The notes below the pieces were generated by a model. The model was not told the origin of the DNA. It saw only the letters and a program-made list of their open reading frames with translations, and made no database searches. The translations under genes were made by a program, and so were the position numbers. Shown piece after piece: positions 37,110 through 44,691 of a DNA stretch of 64,000 nt. The stretch comes from Verrucomicrobiota bacterium (GTDB lineage Bacteria > Verrucomicrobiota > Verrucomicrobiia > Opitutales > Opitutaceae): positions 1-64,000 of the forward strand of contig JAEZDN010000165.1 in NCBI GenBank assembly GCA_023433275.1, read 5' to 3'. How positions within the stretch are numbered: position 1 is the first letter of the stretch; each line of letters begins with the position of its first letter.

Positions 37110-38522
37110 CTACGGCTGCCCGCATCTTTCGGATGCAGGAGTCGCGCGCTGACCGGTGGGGGGCGCGCTCCATGGGTCGCGACCCAGGAGTTGGCGGGCG
37201 ACATGGCAGGCCGAGAGCAAGCCATCCTCGTGAAAACCATGGCGGGTCCAGGCGCCGCAATAGTACGTCCGGGAGGTTTCGGTCGCGGAGGCATTGAGCG
37301 CCGGAATCGCCTGTTGGGCGGCGACCGCGCCGAGCGTGAAGAGCGGATGCTCATAAGCGATCATGCGCAGGATTTTGGCGGGGTTGATCGCGTGCGGCCG
37401 GTTGATCGACACGAAATAGTTTTCGCGATCCGACACGCCCTGCAGCCGGTTCATCCAATAGACGGTCATTGGGTCCGGGCGCCCACCGGCACCGCGCGCG
37501 ATGGCGTAGTTCCACGCCGACCAGGCCCGGGACGTGCGCGGCATGACCGTGGCGTCGGTGTGCAGGGTGGCGATGTTGGACTGGTACGCGAACTCGCCCA
37601 GCACGCGCGATTCCGCGGGGGTCGGGTCTGCCAGGAGGGCCAGCGATTGGTCGGCATGGCAGGCGAGGATCGCGTGGTCGAAACGTTCGACCGCGCCGTT
37701 TGCCGTCGTGACCCACACGCCGCCGGCCTCGCGGCGGATGCGCACGGCCCTGGCGGTGGACCGGATGCGATTGCGCCATGGCGCGGTGAGGCGGCGCACA
37801 TATTCGCGAGCACCGCCGGCCACCGTCCACCATTGATGCTGCGTGTGCAGGCCGAGGAACCCGTGGTTGTGGAAAAAGCGCAGCAGCGTGCGCGCAGGGA
37901 AAAGCAGCATCTTGTCCGGAGGCGTGGACCAGACCGCGCTGCTCATCGGGACGAGGTAGAGATCGAGGAAGTCGGTCCCGTAGCCTCGGGCCCGCACGTA
38001 GTCGGCCAGTGTCATGCGCTCGATCGCCGGGTCCGCCAGCGCCGCGAGGGCCTCGCGGTTGAACCGGTCCACCTGCAGCAGCATGCGGTAAAAGGACGGG
38101 CGCACCAGGTTGCGGCGCTGTGCGAAGAGATGATTGAGGGAAGAGCCGCAAAATTCCAGGCCCGTGTCCTCATGACGGACGCTGAAGGACATATCGGTCT
38201 TCCGCACCGGTACCCCCAGCAGGCCAAAGAGCCGCGTGAGATTCGGGTAGGTTTCGTAGTTGAAGACCATGAAGCCCGTGTCGATCGGCAGGATGCGGCC
38301 GGTGCCGGGTTCCGTGACCTCCACGGTGTGGCTGTGGCCGCCGATGTGGGCGCCCTGTTCGAAAAGCGTGACCGCAAAGTCGCGATGAAGAAAATGACCG
38401 CACCCCAGCCCGGCGATTCCCCCACCAATGATGGCGAGAGAGGGCGCGCCGGGCGGCGGGGACAGGAGGGCGGCAACGGCCGCGGGCATGGAGTTCACGG
38501 GCAAGGCGGTGGGATGGAACAT
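37110..38522 (-). CDS. FAD-dependent oxidoreductase (amine-oxidase/desaturase-like)
   Basis: 470 residues. The Rossmann dinucleotide motif is IIGGGIAGLGCGHFL (about 30-45), followed by GGHSHTVEV. FNYETYPNLTRLFGLLGV and VWSTPPDKMLLFPARTLLRFF are features of the flavin amine-oxidase-like group found beside CFA synthases. It probably oxidises or isomerises an acyl chain before or after methylation. Related gene sets in alphaproteobacteria lie under stress sigma control (RpoE/ChrR; recalled). Seventeen bases behind the desaturase. Confidence 0.87.
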   Translation of the reverse strand: MFHPTALPVNSMPAAVAALLSPPPGAPSLAIIGGGIAGLGCGHFLHRDFAVTLFEQGAHIGGHSHTVEVTEPGTGRILPIDTGFMVFNYETYPNLTRLFGLLGVPVRKTDMSFSVRHEDTGLEFCGSSLNHLFAQRRNLVRPSFYRMLLQVDRFNREALAALADPAIERMTLADYVRARGYGTDFLDLYLVPMSSAVWSTPPDKMLLFPARTLLRFFHNHGFLGLHTQHQWWTVAGGAREYVRRLTAPWRNRIRSTARAVRIRREAGGVWVTTANGAVERFDHAILACHADQSLALLADPTPAESRVLGEFAYQSNIATLHTDATVMPRTSRAWSAWNYAIARGAGGRPDPMTVYWMNRLQGVSDRENYFVSINRPHAINPAKILRMIAYEHPLFTLGAVAAQQAIPALNASATETSRTYYCGAWTRHGFHEDGLLSACHVARQLLGRDPWSAPPTGQRATPASERCGQP

Positions 38523-38539
38523 CGGCAGGAGCGCCAGGG

Positions 38540-39538
38540 TCAGGCGGCCTTGGGTACCGGGGGCTGCTCGCCGGAGTTCGCCCCGCGGCGGGCCGCTTCC
38601 TCATAAATCGAGCGCGGCACGGGCTTCAGGCCCCAGATCAGGCCCGTCCATGAGAGGATCTTCAGCAGGTAGTAGGTGGGATCGATTTCCCACCAATAGA
38701 AGCCGTTGCGCGTCGAGCTTTGGTAGCGGTGGTGGTTGTTGTGCCAGCCTTCGCCGAGCGTGATCAGCGCGAGGAGGAAGCTGTTGCGGGAGTCGTCGGC
38801 GGTCTGGAAGCGCCGCCGTCCCCACAGGTGCGAGAGCGAGTTGATCGACGACGTGCCGTGGAAGAGGGCCGTGGTGCTGATGAAGAATCCCCACACCAGC
38901 ATTTGCGCGCCGTTCGTGCCGGCCGCCGGGTACGCCGCGGCCAGCCAGGCACCCAGTCCGTAAAGGCCGCCGGCGAACAGGACCGGCACCACCGAATCGA
39001 AACGATTCAGCCAGACGAGCTCGGGAAACTTGGCAAGGTCCCTGACTTGCGAGTAGTCGGTGGGGAAATTGCGCCGGCTCGTGATCCACCCGATGTGCGA
39101 CCACCAGAAGCCGTGGACATGCGGCGAATGGGCGTCGTGCTCCGTGTCGGAGTGCTGGTGGTGATGCCGGTGGTGGGAGGCCCACCAGAGCGGGCCGCGC
39201 TGAACGGTGGTCCCGGTGCAGAGCGCGAGCAGGAACTGGCCGGCGCGCGAGGTGCGGAAGGTTTTGTGGCAGAAATAGCGATGGAAGAAACCCGTCACGA
39301 AAAACATCCGGACCCAATACAGCGCGATGGCGGTCCCGACCGCGGTCCAGCTCCACCCGGTCCAGATCGCGCCGAGGCAGCCCAGATGCAGGAACGCAAA
39401 GGGCAGGCAGCGCACCAGGTTCACGCCGTCGGGTTGACGGCGCACCACTTCGGGCGGTTCGACGGCGAAGTCGGCGTCGACCCACTGGATGAGCGAGGCG
39501 ACAAGACGACGCGGGCGGGGGGACGGGGCAGTGGGCAA
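38540..39538 (-). CDS. Membrane fatty acid desaturase (acyl-CoA/acyl-lipid delta-9 type)
   Basis: 332 residues with four membrane helices and three His boxes that bind a di-iron centre: HRYFCH (86-91), HHRHHH (122-127) and HNNHH (about 268-272). WWxxHHRHHHxHSDTExDxHSP is typical of delta-9 desaturases. First gene of the operon; it supplies cis double bonds for the methyltransferases. The start is uncertain: a TTG at 39538 gives the longest product, and a later in-frame GTG near 39502 is an alternative. It is divergent from the PAS/anti-sigma-like gene, with a shared 123-base control region. Confidence 0.9.
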   Translation of the reverse strand: MPTAPSPRPRRLVASLIQWVDADFAVEPPEVVRRQPDGVNLVRCLPFAFLHLGCLGAIWTGWSWTAVGTAIALYWVRMFFVTGFFHRYFCHKTFRTSRAGQFLLALCTGTTVQRGPLWWASHHRHHHQHSDTEHDAHSPHVHGFWWSHIGWITSRRNFPTDYSQVRDLAKFPELVWLNRFDSVVPVLFAGGLYGLGAWLAAAYPAAGTNGAQMLVWGFFISTTALFHGTSSINSLSHLWGRRRFQTADDSRNSFLLALITLGEGWHNNHHRYQSSTRNGFYWWEIDPTYYLLKILSWTGLIWGLKPVPRSIYEEAARRGANSGEQPPVPKAA

Positions 39539-39661
39539 AGGAAGAAGCGGGTAGGGCGAGAGCAGGTTCGCCGTGGATACGGGCCGGAACCGCGAACGGA
39601 TGCAGGAAAACCCGAGTCCACGAATGATTCCTGTTTTGACTGCGCCCAGCGGTGGGATTCC
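39539..39661. promoter_or_regulatory. Divergent control region between desaturase operon and PAS gene
   Basis: The only upstream region available to the nine-gene lipid operon and to the opposite PAS gene. A GGAAC (39586-39590) resembles an ECF -35 core on the plus strand, but no convincing -10 was found at the usual distance. Reading is limited to noting the divergent layout. Confidence 0.4.
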
Positions 39662-40240
39662 ATGACGCCAATGCAGGAGATCCTTCAGGAACGCGCGGCG
39701 CTCTACGCTGCCGGAGTCATGTCAGCCACGCAGCGGGCGGAGTTCGAGTTGCTGCTGGAATTTCATGAGGAGCTGCAGGCGCACGTCAGCGGGCTGATGG
39801 AGGTGACGAACGCCGTGCTGCTCAGCCGCGCGGCGGATCGCACCCCGCCGGCGTCGCTGAGGGAGCGCATCCTGGCCGCCGTTTCGGACGATCGTCCTGC
39901 AACGGTGCCGACTGCCGTGGCGAAGGTGCGTACGGGTGCGACCGGCCTGATCGAGTGGGTGAATGCGGAGTTCACGGCGATGTGCGGCTACGAACTCGCC
40001 GAGCTGCGCGGCCGCAAGCCCGGCGTCCTGTTGCAAGGGGCCGCGACGGATGCGCGGGCCGTGGCGTCGCTTCGCTCTGGAATCCGCGCGGTGCAGCCGG
40101 TGGAGGCGGAACTCATCAACTATCACAAGGACGGCAGCCCGTATCGGGTCCACGTGGCGATCACGCCGGTGCTCGATGACGAGCGAAAGCCGCTGTTCTT
40201 CCTGGCGAGGGAACAGAAGCTGGAGCTGGCGGCCGGTTAA
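39662..40240 (+). CDS. Soluble anti-sigma-like/PAS fusion protein
   Basis: 192 residues without membrane helix. Residues 1-75 (ERAALYAAGVMSATQRAEF, TPPASLRERILAAV) resemble the cytosolic helix bundle of RskA-type anti-sigma factors, including the PPASLRERILAAV end that precedes the membrane anchor in that family. Residues about 90-190 are a PAS domain (GLIEWVNAEFTAMCGYELAEL, GRKPGVLLQG, INYHKDGSPYRVHVAITPV). LOV photoreceptors have GRNCRFLQG here; this protein has Pro in place of the reactive Cys, so blue-light adduct chemistry is not expected. It may be a cytosolic anti-sigma factor that senses a ligand or redox state and controls the divergent lipid operon. Confidence 0.7.
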   Translation: MTPMQEILQERAALYAAGVMSATQRAEFELLLEFHEELQAHVSGLMEVTNAVLLSRAADRTPPASLRERILAAVSDDRPATVPTAVAKVRTGATGLIEWVNAEFTAMCGYELAELRGRKPGVLLQGAATDARAVASLRSGIRAVQPVEAELINYHKDGSPYRVHVAITPVLDDERKPLFFLAREQKLELAAG

Positions 40241-40286
40241 GGACCGCGCGATCCCGTTGCGGCGAGGACCGATCAGGCTGGCGGGT

Positions 40287-43200
40287 TCACTCGCCTTCCT
40301 GCGGCGGGGCAAATCCACGACGCATGACATTCTCGGCGACCGAGCGAGGGAACAGAAAGTTCTCGAGGTATCCCTTGCCGCCGGCCTTGGTGCCGCCGCC
40401 GGACATTTTGAAGCCCCCGAAAGGATGGCGTTCGACGATGGCTCCGGTGATGGCACGGTTGAGATAGAGGTTGCCGACGAGCATTTCGTCCTGCGCGCGT
40501 TCCAAGGCCTTGGGACTGCGCGAGAAAATGCCGCCGGTCAGCGCGTAGTCGGTGCCGTTCACCAGGGCGAAGGCCTCGTCGAGATTCCGGGCGCGCAGGA
40601 CGGCCACCACCGGACCGAAGATTTCCTCGCGGGCGATGGTGTGCTCCGGCTTTACATCGACGAAGACCGTCGCCGGCACGAAATAGCCCTCGGCCGGCGC
40701 CTTGCCTTGGTAGGCCAGTTTGGATTCCCTCTTTCCCTGTTCGATCAGTGCGAGGATCTTCTTTCGGGCATCGGCATCGATCACCGGCCCGATCATTGTG
40801 CCGGGCTTGGCTGGATCGCCGATCGGGAATGAATCGCAGGCGGAGAGGAAACGTTCGAGGAAATGATCGTACACCTCGTCGAGAACGATGAGCCGCGAGA
40901 GTGCCGAACATTTCTGTCCGCTGAAGCCGAACGCGCTATATAGCGCGGCCGGGATCGCCTCGTCGAGATCGGCATCGTTGTCGATGATGAGGGCGTTCTT
41001 GCCGCCCATCTCGCAGACGACCTTCTTGAGGTTGGCCTGGCCAGGTTGGGTGCGTCCGGCAGATTCCCAGATGGCGCAGCCCACGGCGCGTGAGCCGGTG
41101 AAGGCGATGAAATCGACGTCCTTGTGGCCGGTCAGGTGGGCGCCGATATCTTCGCCGTAACCGGGCAGGAAATTGACCACGCCGGCGGGCAGGCCGGCCT
41201 CGATCAGGATGTCCATCAGCGTGGCACCGATGATCGAAGTCTGCTCGGCGGGTTTCATGACCACGCAGTTGCCCGCGACGAGCGGGGCGACGACCAGGCC
41301 GGTCAGGATGGCCAGCGGGAAATTCCAAGGTGCGATCGCGACGCCGACTCCGCGCGGGGTCCAGGTTTGCACGCAGCGTTCGCCGGGCACGGCCTGGGTG
41401 ACGACCGGCCGGGCCAGCTTGCGCATTTCGATGGCGTAGAAGCGGCAGAAGTCGATGGCCTCGGAAACGTCGCCGTCGGCCTCGACCCACGGTTTGCCGG
41501 CCTCGAGGATCAGCAGGGCGTTGAGGGCGAAGCGGCGGGCTTCCATGAGGTCCGCGGCGCGCTCGAGGAGTTTGGCGCGGTCATCCACGGATTGGGCGCG
41601 CCACGCCGGAAACGCGGCGCGGGCCGCGGCGACGGCGGCATCGGCGTCTGCGCGAGTGGCGCGAGCCCAGTGGCCGATGATTTGCGTGGGTTTGGCGGGA
41701 TTGACCGAGGGGACGAATTCTCGGTCGGTGATTTTTTTGCCGGCGATGATGAGCGGGTGTTTCCGGCCGAGTTGGGGGGAGAGGGCGGCGAGGGCGGTTT
41801 GCTGTTTCTCGCGATTGGCCGCTCGGGAAAAGTCGGTGTTGGCCGCGTTGCGAAAGGTGGATGCCGGTGTCCCCGCCGGGATTGAACCCGTCTGGAGGCC
41901 GGGTTCCGGCAAGAGTGTCACCGGATTGGCGAGGAGCGCGTCCTTGGTGGCCTCGCCCATGTTCTTGAGGCGGAGGAAGCCTTCGTTGGAGGTGTTTTCG
42001 AGCAGGCGGCGCACCAGGTAGGCCATGCCGGGGAGCAGTTCGCCGATGGCGCAGTATTCGCGGACGCGGTGCCCCATTTGCAGGAGCGAGAGCTTGAGTT
42101 CGTCGGCCATGCCGTAGAGGGCTTGGAACTCATACGCGCGCGGGTCGATGCCGAGCCGCTCGGCTTGCGCGATGGCATGGGCGCAGGAGCGGACGTTGTG
42201 CGACGCGAAGTTCGGGGTGACGATGTCGATGTTCTCGAGGAGAAACAGGGAGAGCTTCTCGTAGTTCGCGTCACTTTCAGGCTTTCGGGACCAGACGGGA
42301 ACGGGCCAGTCGCGCTGCTGGGCGGTGATGGTTTCGTAGTCCCAGTAGGCGCCCTTCACGAGGCGGATGTTGAGCGGACGGTTGTTCCGGCGCGCCCACG
42401 CCACGAGATCACGGAGGTCGTGTTCGCAATCGCGCAGGTAGGCCTGGAGGGCGATGCCGATGGCGGGCTGGTGCGCAAATTCCGGTTCCTCGAAGATGGA
42501 CTTGAAGAGGGCGAGCGTGAGGTCCTTGAGCTTGTAGCTCTCCATGTCGAAGTTGATCAGCGCGCCGACCTCGGCGGCCCGGCGGAGGACGGGGCGGAAG
42601 CGTTCCTTGAGGGCGGCGATGGAGTTTTCCGGATCGGCGGGATGGACGTCGGGCGTGAGGGCGGAAATCTTGACGGAGAGGTTCAGGCGGGGCAGCGGGC
42701 CATGCGGACCGAGGTCGCTGAAGGCGGGGGCGGGCTCGCGGGCGAGAAATTTGGAAACCGAATCGAGCACCTCGAGGTTGCGCTGGAGAAAGGCGTCGGC
42801 TTCGGCGGCGCTGACGACCGTTTCGCCGAGGAGGTCGATGGTGGTCGCGAGGCCGAGTTTGGTGTTGCGCCGGATCTGCCGGATGAGGTCCTCGCCCGTC
42901 TCGCCGGCGACGAACTGATTGGCCATGTCGACGATCTGGGCCTTGACCGGTGCGGCGACGAGGGCGGGGGCAAACGAAGAGGCGGCGAGGCCGGCTTTCA
43001 GCGCGGGATTGAGCGCCACGGCCTGGTCGCCCAGGTATTCCTGCAGGTGGCGGACGATGTCAGCGGAGGACTTCAGGGTCGGCAGCACGTCCACGAAGCG
43101 GAAGAGCTGGGTCTTGAAGGCGGGGTCCTTCATGGACCATTCCATCAGGCGGGCGTAGGCGCCTTTCTTGGAGAAGAGCGTTGGCGGCGGCTGCTGGTCC

Positions 43201-43307
43201 ATGAGGGCGAAGAGGTGTTCGCCCTTGGCTTTAATCGCGGCTTCGAGGCTCGGTTCAGGAGGGAGAAACGGACGCATGGGGTTGGACCGATTTTTGCCCA
43301 GTGTCAT
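40287..43307 (-). CDS. putA: Bifunctional proline dehydrogenase/P5C dehydrogenase
   Basis: Oxidises proline to glutamate in two steps, FAD- then NAD-dependent. 1006 residues: PRODH barrel (about 130-470; NFDMESYKLKDLTLALF, RLVKGAYWDYET, FASHNVRSCAHA) and aldehyde dehydrogenase (about 520-990) with catalytic Cys800 in FSGQKCSALSR and Glu in VCEMGGKNALI. The N-terminal ribbon-helix-helix repressor domain of E. coli PutA (about 1320 residues) is absent, so this is an enzyme only. ATG 43307 is used; an ATG ten codons later (43277) is possible. Stand-alone gene. Confidence 0.95.
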   Translation of the reverse strand: MTLGKNRSNPMRPFLPPEPSLEAAIKAKGEHLFALMDQQPPPTLFSKKGAYARLMEWSMKDPAFKTQLFRFVDVLPTLKSSADIVRHLQEYLGDQAVALNPALKAGLAASSFAPALVAAPVKAQIVDMANQFVAGETGEDLIRQIRRNTKLGLATTIDLLGETVVSAAEADAFLQRNLEVLDSVSKFLAREPAPAFSDLGPHGPLPRLNLSVKISALTPDVHPADPENSIAALKERFRPVLRRAAEVGALINFDMESYKLKDLTLALFKSIFEEPEFAHQPAIGIALQAYLRDCEHDLRDLVAWARRNNRPLNIRLVKGAYWDYETITAQQRDWPVPVWSRKPESDANYEKLSLFLLENIDIVTPNFASHNVRSCAHAIAQAERLGIDPRAYEFQALYGMADELKLSLLQMGHRVREYCAIGELLPGMAYLVRRLLENTSNEGFLRLKNMGEATKDALLANPVTLLPEPGLQTGSIPAGTPASTFRNAANTDFSRAANREKQQTALAALSPQLGRKHPLIIAGKKITDREFVPSVNPAKPTQIIGHWARATRADADAAVAAARAAFPAWRAQSVDDRAKLLERAADLMEARRFALNALLILEAGKPWVEADGDVSEAIDFCRFYAIEMRKLARPVVTQAVPGERCVQTWTPRGVGVAIAPWNFPLAILTGLVVAPLVAGNCVVMKPAEQTSIIGATLMDILIEAGLPAGVVNFLPGYGEDIGAHLTGHKDVDFIAFTGSRAVGCAIWESAGRTQPGQANLKKVVCEMGGKNALIIDNDADLDEAIPAALYSAFGFSGQKCSALSRLIVLDEVYDHFLERFLSACDSFPIGDPAKPGTMIGPVIDADARKKILALIEQGKRESKLAYQGKAPAEGYFVPATVFVDVKPEHTIAREEIFGPVVAVLRARNLDEAFALVNGTDYALTGGIFSRSPKALERAQDEMLVGNLYLNRAITGAIVERHPFGGFKMSGGGTKAGGKGYLENFLFPRSVAENVMRRGFAPPQEGE

Positions 43308-43478
43308 AAATAGGCAAGGGCCCGGGGCGTATCGCGGCCGCGAAAGAAGGCGCGTTATCGGGATCGTAAGGCGTTCGCACGTGATCCTTGGGGCCAGGCG
43401 GGCTTATGGGCTTGGCGTGACGTGGTTTGCGTGACAGTAGGTTTCTGCAACTCCGCGGGCGTGAGCGGTGTTGTTAGC

Positions 43479-44072
43479 GTGAATGACGATCCAACAGTGC
43501 AAGCATCCACCCAGGGCATAACCCCCCCGCTCGATTTCACGACGTTCATGCGCAACTACCAGGACATGGTATATTCCACGGCCGTGCGCCTCATTGGCAA
43601 TGAGACGCAGGCTGAGGACATCGCCCAGGACGTGTTCATCAAGGCGCACGAGCACTTCGACAATCTTCGGGCCAGTCCGACGGCGGGGGGATGGTTGAAG
43701 ACCGTGGCGACCAATCTTTCGATCAACCACATTCAGCGTTACAAGAAGCGCTGGAGCTTTTTTTCCGACCTCGTGCACCGCAGCGACGAGGGCGAGGAGA
43801 AGGAAGTGGAGTTCGCCGCGCCCGACACGTTTTTCAAAAGCGTGGATTCGGACGAGCGTCGCGAGTGGATCGAGCGCGCCTTGGAAAAATTGCCCGACCA
43901 CCAGCGCGTTCCGCTCGTGTTGTATCATTTTGAAGAACTGCCCTACGAGGACATCGCCCGGAAACTCGGCGTATCCCTCAGCAAGGTTAAGACCGACATC
44001 CTGCGAGGGCGCGAGGCCCTCGCCAAGGTGCTGGTGCGCAGTGGTGCCAGCCACGAAAAATTCGTTTCCTGA
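43479..44072 (+). CDS. ECF sigma factor
   Basis: About 197 residues. Region 2 reads DFTTFMRNYQDMVYSTAVRL then NETQAEDIAQDVFIKAHEHF; region 4 reads LPDHQRVPLVLYHFEELPYEDIARKLGVSLSKVKTDILRGREAL, described here by its ends. An unusual charged linker (HRSDEGEEKEVEF) joins the regions. The frame has GTG starts at 43422, 43461 and 43479 and no ribosome site clearly decides; 43479 is used because it leaves a short leader before region 2. It is followed after 9 bases by a putative anti-sigma gene. Confidence 0.85.
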   Translation: MNDDPTVQASTQGITPPLDFTTFMRNYQDMVYSTAVRLIGNETQAEDIAQDVFIKAHEHFDNLRASPTAGGWLKTVATNLSINHIQRYKKRWSFFSDLVHRSDEGEEKEVEFAAPDTFFKSVDSDERREWIERALEKLPDHQRVPLVLYHFEELPYEDIARKLGVSLSKVKTDILRGREALAKVLVRSGASHEKFVS

Positions 44073-44081
44073 GGTGCGCCC

Positions 44082-44681
44082 ATGGATCCCAAAATGACAC
44101 CTGAAGAACTGGAGAAATTCATCCACCGCGAGCTGCGGGCCCTGCCCCCGCGCAAGGCGCCGGCGGGTTTCGAGGCGCGGCTGCAGGCGGCGATTGGCGC
44201 CCGCATGGCGAAGAGCCCCGTGGCCGCGGCGCCGACCACGTTGGAACAGGGCATTCACCAGGCATTGAGGTCCTTGCCGCAGCGGAAAGCGCCGGCGGGG
44301 TTTGAAGCCCGGGTCTTGGCCGAGATCGAGCGGCGGGCCGCGGTGGCTTGGTATCACAAGAGCTGGACGTACTGGCCGGCGCCGGTGCGCGCCGCGTTCT
44401 TCGGATTGGGCACAGGCGTCGCCGCCATGGCGATTGCGGCTTTCTACCTATTGAGCCAAGGGGCGGCGGCGGACGCCGTGGTCCAGGAAGTCACCGCGAG
44501 CTTTGCGTGGGTGGAGCGCCTTTATGGGGCGAGTTCCTGGCTGATGAAATTTGTGGGCGATGTCCTGACGAGCATTCCCCCGCTGTGGCTCTACGGCGGC
44601 CTGGCATTCGTCGTCAGTATGTATGTCACGTTCGTGGGCTTGGGCACCGCGGCGTACCGACTCCTTTATCGCAACAACTAA
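44082..44681 (+). CDS. Putative anti-sigma protein with duplicated N-terminal module
   Basis: 199 residues. A 29-residue module occurs twice: 10-38 (LEKFIHRELRALPPRKAPAG...) and 54-82 (LEQGIHQALRSLPQRKAPAG...), each ending FEARxxxxI. Two to three membrane helices follow (about 103-125, 148-165, 170-192). Location directly behind an ECF sigma gene and the PRKAPAGFEARL helix, reminiscent of anti-sigma N-termini, suggest sigma-factor binding. The duplication could bind two sigma molecules or one in a bivalent way. Not a recognised family. Confidence 0.65.
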   Translation: MDPKMTPEELEKFIHRELRALPPRKAPAGFEARLQAAIGARMAKSPVAAAPTTLEQGIHQALRSLPQRKAPAGFEARVLAEIERRAAVAWYHKSWTYWPAPVRAAFFGLGTGVAAMAIAAFYLLSQGAAADAVVQEVTASFAWVERLYGASSWLMKFVGDVLTSIPPLWLYGGLAFVVSMYVTFVGLGTAAYRLLYRNN

Positions 44682-44691
44682 GAAACCTTTC

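Noticed and set aside
36189..38606. An 805-codon plus-strand open frame across the lipid operon
   Set aside because: It covers the antisense of DUF1365 and the FAD oxidoreductase, both of which have clear motifs; its own product has none.
39772..40240. PAS domain as a LOV blue-light sensor
   Set aside because: The GRKPGVLLQG segment has Pro where the reactive Cys of GRNCRFLQG is needed.
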